NCBI GenBank assembly: GCA_049941595.1
Contig: JBNFNA010000002.1
Span: 205,447 to 269,446 of the forward strand
DNA length: 64,000 nucleotides
Source of the DNA: Pasteurella sp049941595
Lineage (GTDB): Bacteria; Pseudomonadota; Gammaproteobacteria; Enterobacterales; Pasteurellaceae
Direction of reading: 5' to 3'
The notes beneath the pieces were generated by a model. The model saw only the letters and a list, made by a program, of their open reading frames with translations. It was not told the origin of the DNA and did no database searches. Position 1 is the stretch's first letter, and every line of letters begins with the position of its first letter. Shown in pieces: positions 17,307-23,392 of the stretch. Both the position numbers and the translations under genes were made by a program.

Positions 17307-17674
17307 TACAGTGTTAAAAGCTCATCTATGGCATCCACGCCCTCAATAGTGACGGGGTTCTTTTTACGGCTCACAGGATCGAACCCAAGCAACGCGGACA
17401 TTTTAATCATCACTTTTTCGGCATCGGCTTTAGCTGAAAGGGCGGGATTGCGCGATTGTGTACCTTGGCTGTTGATAATAACAAAGCCATTTTTCGCTAA
17501 ATCTGCTACAGAATGGCGCCAAATTGCGTAGTTTTCGCAATAAATCTCAAGATTAGTGAGATCTTCGGGCATAATATCGCCACGCTCTGAAAGCTGTTTA
17601 ATACGGGCTTTCCATTGGCTTTTCGCAATATCATCCAAAAATTCAGGTGTTTTATAAGTTTTCTTTCTAGTCAT
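17306..17674 (-). CDS. terS: Phage terminase small subunit (P27-like)
   Basis: 122 residues: basic N-terminus (MTRKKTYKTPEFLDD), a helical DNA-binding region, a central oligomerisation helix, and a C-terminal tail after a LLGFDPVSRKK segment typical of P27-family TerS. It recognises the packaging site and loads TerL. The gap just upstream (17675-17977) separates it from the HNH gene and holds the candidate cos. Confidence 0.85.
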   Translation of the reverse strand: MTRKKTYKTPEFLDDIAKSQWKARIKQLSERGDIMPEDLTNLEIYCENYAIWRHSVADLAKNGFVIINSQGTQSRNPALSAKADAEKVMIKMSALLGFDPVSRKKNPVTIEGVDAIDELLTL

Positions 17675-17977
17675 TTGCTTTCCTTATATTCAATGAGCCC
17701 AATTTTAAGCTTGTTCAGTTGTGGTCATATGACCACGGTTGAATTGTGTACTTATGTACACAACTAAACTCTGCCTATTCAAGTGTTGTGATATCACAAC
17801 GCTTATATTTTCTAAAAAATTGCCTTGCGTAAAAATTTGATTAGGGGGGCGGTTCTGACGGCTTCGGTGTTTCTTTTCAAAACTCCCCCCGCCCAGTGCA
17901 ATTGTTTAAAATTTAATCAAAACTCAAGTTTGAGTTTCGTTCATTATTTGTTTAACTATTCGTATAATACGAATGCC
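17675..17977. other. Palindrome-rich gap, candidate cos/packaging site
   Basis: 303 bp without a gene. Perfect palindromes: GTGGTCATATGACCAC (17721-17736), TTGTGTACTTATGTACACAA (17744-17763), GTTGTGATATCACAAC (17785-17800), AAACTCAA-GT-TTGAGTTT (17920-17937), ATTCGTAT-A-ATACGAAT (17958-17974). Between them lies a GC-rich patch (about 17846-17895) with GGGGGGCGG and CCCCCCGCCC. HK97-like phages place cos between HNH and terS, exactly this position. Confidence 0.5.
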
Positions 17978-18334
17978 TTACTTCTTCGCCCCATAACCAC
18001 GTTTATCTATGACCCTTGTTTTATAGCTGTGGCAATCTCGGCATAAGGCTTGGTGATTGCTTCCAACCCAAAAGAGCGGATCAGCTTGTCCATTCTCTAC
18101 AGGTTTAATATGGTCAATTACTGTGGCTGGCGTATATTTCCCTTGTGCTAAACACATCACACATAAAGGATGTTTTTTTAAATATTGAAGTCGGTATTTA
18201 CTCCAATTGTGATCGTAACCACGCTTGGATGCGCTTACTCGGTTATCCTTTGGTTTATGTTCTTCACATCGTCCAGATTTCACCTTGTTTCTACACCCTG
18301 GAAAGGTGCAACGCTTTAAGGGTTGATAAGGCAT
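17978..18334 (-). CDS. HNH endonuclease (packaging-associated)
   Basis: 118 residues from the ATG after AAGGAA; a longer frame to 18355 has a poorer start. Zinc-binding Cys pairs (CTFPGC...C and CVMC...CRDC) frame the HNH core VIDHIKP and SNHQALCRDCHSYK. Phage HNH proteins next to terS cooperate with terminase at cos cleavage in HK97-like systems. Placed between the head-tail joining genes and TerS. Confidence 0.88.
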   Translation of the reverse strand: MPYQPLKRCTFPGCRNKVKSGRCEEHKPKDNRVSASKRGYDHNWSKYRLQYLKKHPLCVMCLAQGKYTPATVIDHIKPVENGQADPLFWVGSNHQALCRDCHSYKTRVIDKRGYGAKK

Positions 18335-18342
18335 AACATTCC

Positions 18343-18666
18343 TTAGTAAACGCAAGGCTCACGGTACACATCCCATAATGATTTAATGGTCATTGGGATA
18401 ATGGTTTGCTCAATATCAGTCGTCATCTCTCTGTTTGTGTAAAGGTGTGCGATATACATCAAACAACCCACTTTAATGGAAGTGTTAAAAGGGATCGTAG
18501 TGTCCGTTTCCTTATCACCAAAAGTCTTACCAATATGACGTTGAGCCACTTCTAAAGCGGTTTCTGCGTAGATACTTAATAGCTCATCATCTAAATCAAA
18601 ATCTTCCTCTATATTTAAATGAGCTTTAATCTCAATAAGCTCGATAAACTGTTTAATATTCGCCAT
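18343..18666 (-). CDS. Head-tail connector (gp6-like)
   Basis: 107 residues from MANIKQF; upstream codons in frame lie inside the previous gene. Pattern typical of the HK97 gp6/TIGR01560 connector: an N-terminal LIEIKAHLNIEEDFDLDDELL, then a helix with AETALEVAQRHIG, and a long central helix ICL-type VGCLMYIAHLYTNRE. It forms the ring under the portal. Its start overlaps the preceding adaptor gene by 14 bp. Confidence 0.82.
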   Translation of the reverse strand: MANIKQFIELIEIKAHLNIEEDFDLDDELLSIYAETALEVAQRHIGKTFGDKETDTTIPFNTSIKVGCLMYIAHLYTNREMTTDIEQTIIPMTIKSLWDVYREPCVY

Positions 18667-19009
18667 GTCCTTCACCCTCTTTACACATAAACTGTAACTC
18701 TCTGTGTTCTTCTTTACTGTCAATTACGGAATAAATATCTAAATATTTATCACCATATTGAATCCGCATTCCTCGAGTGACTTCTGGTATATAGCGGATA
18801 CGAACCCTTGTAATATTTTCACCTAATTGAAAAGGCCCACTAAAATATTCACGCCCTTGTAAAGGTTCTATACTAGCTCTCACTCTAGCAATATCTTCCC
18901 AGTAAGGTTCGTTATGACCTGATTCATTACGTTTACGTTCCTTTTTATAATTTCGTTTTTGTATTGTGATCACTTTGTTATATCGTCCCGCTCTAATCAT
19001 TCTCGCCAT
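18653..19009 (-). CDS. Head closure / head-tail adaptor protein
   Basis: 118 residues from ATG 19009, which has AGGTGG 5-6 nt upstream. The barrel-type pattern RYNKVITIQKRN, VRASIEPLQGREYF and VRIRYIPEVTRGMRIQY with YLDIYSVID matches the SPP1 gp16/TIGR01563 family of head-tail adaptors. It caps the connector after packaging and presents the docking face for a tail. It overlaps the portal gene end. Confidence 0.85.
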   Translation of the reverse strand: MARMIRAGRYNKVITIQKRNYKKERKRNESGHNEPYWEDIARVRASIEPLQGREYFSGPFQLGENITRVRIRYIPEVTRGMRIQYGDKYLDIYSVIDSKEEHRELQFMCKEGEGHGEY

Positions 19010-20204
19010 TTCTACCACCTTTTTTCACTTCTACGGTTTGTTTCCATGCTTGGCTAAACTCATCACCACCCACATAAGGTGTAAGCCCCTCACGTCTGCG
19101 GACTTCGTTAGGATTCATAATCCCCGCCTTGATTGCGGTATCGTAACTATTAAAGCGATCGTTTTGGCTTGTGCGTAACAAGTCGCTTGTATCAAACTCA
19201 ATTAAATAACGTTGTTTACTTTGACGGGTCACATCCACCATCAACGCATCTTTTAATTGCTGTTCAAAGTTAGTGAGCCACGGTCTTAAGGTTTGTGATA
19301 AAAACGCACGGCTTGCCTCACTAAAATTCGAGTAAGTCGAGTTGGAGTAATCTTGTAAAAAGATTGGGCTAATGTTGTAGATACGGGCAATATCAGAAAT
19401 GGTAAAGGTTCGACTAGCTAGCCATTCGGCATCTTGGTTAGTCATGCCTAATTGCTTATATTCCATTGAACCTTCAAGCACTGGCGTTTTACCCGCATTT
19501 TTTGCCCCTTTGTAACGCTCTAATGCTTTAATGGCTTTTTGTGCTTTTGCCTCATCTAACCATTCGGAGGTTGTAATAAGTCCACTGGCCATTAAACCAT
19601 TTTTCATCACGGATGCACCGTGCTTTTGTTGGGCAATACCTAAGCCCACCGTTTCACGACAAATGGCAATCGGGGATCGCCCTATAAAACCATCTAAAGA
19701 AGAGTGACGTAAGTGTAAGATTTCATCCTGAAGGTAGTTTTTTACTTTTCCATTCAGATCGGTGATTTGGTAAATGTAATCCCCTTTCGGATTTATGAAG
19801 ATATTCACCGCACTGGGTTGATAAGGTGTGATACTCACTGGCTGACCTGTTTTATCCCATTCAATCACGGCATACGCATTACCAGTTAATAAACAATGGC
19901 GCATCATCGTATATTTAAACTGGTAAGGGGTTTGACTGCGGTTTGGCATTTCATTTAACAGAAAATCCACAGGATGATCAAAAACACGCTCCCGCCCATC
20001 TTGTTTTAACTGATATAAATAACAAGGCATAGAAGCAACTGCCTCCGCAATCACCGTAACGGCATTCATCACTGCGGGTAAACTTTCTGCGGTAGTCGGA
20101 GTAACAAACTCCCCCGCCCCTGTGTTTGCTACACCCATATAAGAGAGTAGCTCCTCAATGGTTAAGCTGTTGCGTTGTTCTGTTTTCTTTTTAAATGGCC
20201 ACAT
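18993..20204 (-). CDS. Phage portal protein (HK97 family)
   Basis: 403 residues. Family features: N-terminal wing (NAVTVIAEAVASMPCYLY), HLRHSSLDGFIGRSPI, then EWLASRTFTISDIARIYNISP with the stem and crown helices, and a C-terminal NPNEVRRREGL. It forms the dodecameric vertex ring through which TerL pumps DNA. The ATG lies 1 nt after the protease stop (TAATATG). Full family length and no interruptions. Confidence 0.93.
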   Translation of the reverse strand: MWPFKKKTEQRNSLTIEELLSYMGVANTGAGEFVTPTTAESLPAVMNAVTVIAEAVASMPCYLYQLKQDGRERVFDHPVDFLLNEMPNRSQTPYQFKYTMMRHCLLTGNAYAVIEWDKTGQPVSITPYQPSAVNIFINPKGDYIYQITDLNGKVKNYLQDEILHLRHSSLDGFIGRSPIAICRETVGLGIAQQKHGASVMKNGLMASGLITTSEWLDEAKAQKAIKALERYKGAKNAGKTPVLEGSMEYKQLGMTNQDAEWLASRTFTISDIARIYNISPIFLQDYSNSTYSNFSEASRAFLSQTLRPWLTNFEQQLKDALMVDVTRQSKQRYLIEFDTSDLLRTSQNDRFNSYDTAIKAGIMNPNEVRRREGLTPYVGGDEFSQAWKQTVEVKKGGRNGEND

Positions 20205-20205
20205 A

Positions 20206-20766
20206 TTACAACTCCGCTAATTCAGCCCAACGATCTAAAAGTGCGGTTGTTTTTGACTGTAATTTTGCTTTTGCTTGTGCCATTGAACGCTGGGCAATCT
20301 GTACGTTACTTTCAGGATAAGCAGGAATACTGGTTACAGTAATTTCCACCAGCTCCGCACTTGTTACAATTCTTTGGCAAGGGGTAAGATCAAAATTCCA
20401 ACTTTCAGCCTTCGCACGAAAACCAAAGGACATCCCTGTAATATCACCACGTTTTACACTGACTAATAAATCTTTACCTAAACTGGTTTCAGGCGGGGTA
20501 AGTTCAAAGCGTAAGCCTATGCTATCCTCTTCAAGTTTTAAGGTGTTGGCTTGAGTTCGTCCTAATAACTTAGTATGGTCATGCTCAAATAGTGCACGCA
20601 CATCTGCACCGCTTGATAAAGTTTCACTAAATGCCCCTTGGGCAAATTGCTCGACAAACTCTCCCCACATTAATTCACTTGGGCTATTCCATTTCACCAC
20701 ATAGCCAATCAATTTTTCATTCTCTGCACTCAGTTCTGATGAGCGGATTTCAAAATCTTTATTCAT
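20206..20766 (-). CDS. Prohead protease (HK97 family)
   Basis: 186-residue serine protease that matures the capsid by removing the delta domain. Catalytic-type residues: EHDH at 61-64 and the GMSFGFR serine at 113, in the right order and spacing. AGAGGT precedes the ATG. It lies between capsid and portal, but the order here is capsid-protease-portal in the direction of transcription, the reverse of HK97. An uptake sequence is embedded at 20239-20247. Confidence 0.92.
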   Translation of the reverse strand: MNKDFEIRSSELSAENEKLIGYVVKWNSPSELMWGEFVEQFAQGAFSETLSSGADVRALFEHDHTKLLGRTQANTLKLEEDSIGLRFELTPPETSLGKDLLVSVKRGDITGMSFGFRAKAESWNFDLTPCQRIVTSAELVEITVTSIPAYPESNVQIAQRSMAQAKAKLQSKTTALLDRWAELAEL

Positions 20767-20817
20767 AGTGTACCTCTAACAAAAAAGGGCTAAATTAGCC
20801 CCTTTTTGTATGTTCCA

Positions 20818-22015
20818 TTAAGCTAGGGTTTCGATAAACTTAATCGCATTGCTATCGACTACGCCACCACCTAAATATTTATCAGTGTGGACTTTATAAA
20901 AGCCTGGTTCAGTAAGATTATCTGGTCGAGTTCTTACGCCTGTTTCATGATCTACAATGAAGTAACCACGTTTAAAATCACCAAAAGCAATCACGGCTTT
21001 ATTCGCTCCACTTGCTGGCATGGTTTCTAAGAAATACACAGGACGACCTAAAAGCGTAGAAGGGGCATCTACCGTTAACCCATCACGCCAAATAAAATCA
21101 CCATTTTCGTTTTTCAGTTTTTGAAGTGCTGCGGCAATGCTTGAGGACATCACCCAAGAGGCATTTTTGCGGTATTTACTGTGTAAGGTATAGAAAAGAT
21201 CGATAAGGGTATCGGCTATGATTTTATCCGCACTCGCAACTTCGATTTTTTGAAGTTCGCCAAAAGTACGGGTTTTATCAGCAGTAGTTGAACGGGTATA
21301 TTGCAACAATCCTTTTGCTTTTTTGCTACCATCGCCTGCGGTTAAATCCGCTTCTTCAGTTTCGGTAAAGCTTTCGCTAATTTCATCCGTTAACCAGCCT
21401 AGAATATCAATGGATGAAAAGTCCAAGATTTCTTGCGTAGTCTTTGGATAAGCATAAATTGGGTTTAAAGCAATACTGACCTCATGTAACTTAGGTGCAT
21501 TGGTTGCATTACGGGCTTGACCTTCATCACCATGATCCACCACCGCACCACCAGCGGAAACAAGTTTTTTATACTCTTTCGCCCCTACAGGTAAGCGAAC
21601 AACATTACAGATTTGACGCATCACGCTATCATCTGTTAAACGTTTCATCACTTCCTTATCAAGTTGAGGGATGACAGAATAACCGCCATCATCTTTTGCG
21701 GTAGTGGAAAGGGTATTTGCTCGCAATTCACCTGTTTTAATGTAATGACGTAACTCATCATTACTTAATTGTGCCTTGCCACCTGTTTCCACTGGTTTCC
21801 CACCTTGTAAACCTAAACTGCGTTCTTCATCGGCTACAGTTTCGTAACGCTTGATTTCCTCGGACATTTGTTTTAGAGTCTTTTAATTTGTCAAACTTAC
21901 CGCTTTCCTCTTCATTCAGAGAGCGGTTTTCTTTTTCAGCGTTTTCTAATAACGAACGCATTTCGGCAGCGTGTTCTGCTTTTTTCTGACGTAGTTCTAA
22001 TAACTTTTTGAACAT
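20818..22015 (-). pseudogene. Major capsid protein gene (HK97 fold), split by a frameshift
   Basis: Two overlapping frames: 22015-21827 encodes the first 46 or so residues of a delta-domain-like helix (MFKKLLELRQKKAEHAAEM...SLNEEESGKFDKL). From about 21880 the next frame continues through the HK97 capsid fold to 20818 (VVRLPVGAKEYKKL, FSFTETEEADL-type segments, STLLGRPVYFLE, GDFKRGYFIVD). Joined, the protein is about 398 residues, the usual length. One extra A at 21881-21884 or 21871-21874 explains the break. The internal ATG at 21867 has no ribosome site. It may be mutation, read error or +1 recoding. Confidence 0.8.
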
Positions 22016-22024
22016 ATACTCTCC

Positions 22025-22432
22025 TTAATATTCCTTGAAATCATACTCAATAGAATAAGTAAGCGTGCCAGATAACCAAGTATAGTTATCTGAATCGTAC
22101 TCATACTCGAAGGAATACCCTGGAGATATTCGATCAATATTTTCATAAGTATGTTTAGAAATAATGTTGTGAATTTTTTCAATGATGAGATCTAGCTTTT
22201 CTTCACTAGAATAAAATGGAATGAAAACTGCAATAATTAACTCAGATTCCCAGTGAGTATGCCCAATAGATACAGGCTCACATTTTGCATTTTCAATATA
22301 AACTGATAATGCTGGAAGTTGCATTTTGACATCCGTAAAAAACATTCTTCCGTTGTGCAATCCTTTTAACCCAGGCAAATGATCTGAAATTAATGCAATA
22401 ACTTCTTTTCTAATCTGATTATGAATAAGCAT
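22025..22432 (-). CDS. Tail terminator, lambda gpU-like
   Basis: 135 residues that line up along their length with lambda gpU: IRKEVIALISDHL; then FFTDVKMQLPALSVYIENA against gpU FDEADFPAVAVYLTGA; WESELIIAVFIPF against WQAELHIEVFLPA; and YTWLSGTLTYSIEY against LWSSADLTYVITY. gpU caps the finished tail tube and forms the tail side of the head-tail joint. It is the only tail-type gene in the element and first in the structural cluster, suggesting that the satellite supplies its own adaptor for helper tails. Confidence 0.82.
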   Translation of the reverse strand: MLIHNQIRKEVIALISDHLPGLKGLHNGRMFFTDVKMQLPALSVYIENAKCEPVSIGHTHWESELIIAVFIPFYSSEEKLDLIIEKIHNIISKHTYENIDRISPGYSFEYEYDSDNYTWLSGTLTYSIEYDFKEY

Positions 22433-22620
22433 AAACCTTCCGATTTCATCTTAATTAAGACGGCTTACAATAAGCCCATATCACAATATAAACAGAAAAA
22501 AGAGTAAGTAAATATGCTAAAAATCAATAGTTTAGATATGTTTAGAAACGTTGAGTAAATAATTTTTGATTGATTATTTTTTAACCACAAAAGAAATAAG
22601 GTAGAGATAAAATGAGACTT

Positions 22621-22724
22621 TGTGAATACTAATGAATACTTGTGAACACTTAAAAAAGAAGTATTCACTATATAAGATATTAATATATATAATATTTTTT
22701 ATATTTGTGAATACTGTGAATACT
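22621..22724. other. Iteron array flanking an AT-rich core, candidate origin
   Basis: Ten-bp repeats around TGTGAATACT: 22621-22630, 22631-22640 (AATGAATACT), 22641-22650 (TGTGAACACT), 22660-22669 (inverted), 22706-22715 and 22715-22724. Between the two groups lies a 36-bp almost pure A/T stretch. Iterons on both sides of an AT-rich region is the design of PICI/SaPI origins bound by the element's replication protein. Between this and the gpU gene (22433-22620) I see no supported gene. Confidence 0.65.
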
Positions 22725-22784
22725 TAAATATAAAAAGAAAACTATAAGTAAAATATACTATTGTTTTATTATGGTAAAAATCTT

Positions 22785-22806
22785 TAGTAACCACGATAGT
22801 AACCAC
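22785..22806 (+). promoter_or_regulatory. Integrase arm-type sites, right end
   Basis: TAGTAACCAC at 22785-22794 and again at 22797-22806, with the same 12-bp periodicity as the pair near 8030-8051. Both pairs lie on the island side of their att core, as arms of attP should. Confidence 0.7.
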
Positions 22807-22857
22807 AACAAAGTTACAAACATATAACAAATTGATAATTATAGATAAATTATAAAA

Positions 22858-22873
22858 TTCAAGTCCTGTTGGG
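22858..22873 (+). repeat. attR core repeat
   Basis: TTCAAGTCCTGTTGGG, identical to 7884-7899. The bases that follow (TCATAAATCC) do not continue the tRNA acceptor end and CCA, unlike a normal displaced tRNA 3' fragment. Confidence 0.9.
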
Positions 22874-23118
22874 TCATAAATCCATCCCATTTTTCCCCTT
22901 TTAATATCTCTTTAACTAAGCGTTATTTTTCTTTATTCATTGATAATAGTATTCATCACCGCTGTATTTTTAGTGCAGCTACGCATAAGACTCCACGACA
23001 AAAACTTACGTAAAACAACGAAGCAAGTGCATTAAAAAGAGAGAAAAGGATAGGAACCAACAAGCAAGTTGATGAAGATCGCTATTTGCTATGGGGAACA
23101 ATATTATTGAATAACAAA
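22874..23118. other. Non-coding flank between the satellite and tRNA-Ser
   Basis: About 245 bp of AT-rich sequence with no supported gene or convincing promoter. Presumably the original chromosome downstream of the CAT tRNA. Confidence 0.6.
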
Positions 23119-23146
23119 AAAGCCGTAAGTTAAAACTTACGGCTTT
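23119..23146 (-). terminator. Terminator of tRNA-Ser
   Basis: Perfect 13-bp stem AAAGCCGTAAGTT / AACTTACGGCTTT with a 2-nt apparent loop, followed on the minus strand by TTTTGTTAT. It lies 13 nt past the tRNA 3' end. Confidence 0.9.
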
Positions 23147-23158
23147 CTCTAAATTTGA

Positions 23159-23248
23159 TGGCGGAGGAAGTGAGATTCGAACTCACGGAGGGCGTAAACC
23201 CTCGCCGGTTTTCAAGACCGGTGCCTTCAACCACTCGACCATTCCTCC
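23159..23248 (-). tRNA. tRNA-Ser (anticodon TGA)
   Basis: 90-nt class II tRNA with encoded CCA. Acceptor GGAGGAA / TTCCTCC; anticodon loop CTTGAAA gives TGA, reading UCN codons. The long variable arm GAGGGTTTACGCCCTC and T-loop TTCGAAT are typical of serine tRNAs. Confidence 0.95.
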
Positions 23249-23392
23249 GTGATTTAAGCGAGGTGAATAATACGAATTTTACTCTCTTAAGTCAAGCCAT
23301 TAAATTAATATTTTCATTTAATTGCTTTATTTTACACCAATCTTTTTTATTCACCTGACCATTTTACTCAACTTGATAGAATCAAGCTTGTA

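Larger units (their letters stand above)
7884..22873. mobile_element. Integrated satellite, capsid-forming PICI-like (cf-PICI)
   Basis: A 15.0-kb element between two 16-bp direct repeats, one inside the tRNA. Next to the tRNA is a rightward integrase; nearly everything else is leftward. Modules from right to left: iteron array, gpU-like tail terminator, major capsid (frameshifted), prohead protease, portal, two head-tail joining proteins, HNH, a palindrome-rich candidate cos, TerS, TerL, cargo, AlpA, small regulators, and a P4/D5-type helicase. No tail, baseplate, fibre or lysis genes and no phage CI-type repressor are present. That combination matches the described cf-PICI class, which makes its own heads and takes tails from a helper phage. 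A degraded prophage is the alternative; the complete, compact head module with clean boundaries argues against it. Confidence 0.85.

Noticed and set aside
22621..22724. Short-repeat array considered as a CRISPR
   Set aside because: Repeats are 10 bp and nearly contiguous, with no unique spacers and no cas genes.
22465..22890. Two minus-strand frames of 63-67 codons over the iterons and attR
   Set aside because: Hydrophobic AT-rich translations with no ribosome sites; one crosses the element boundary.
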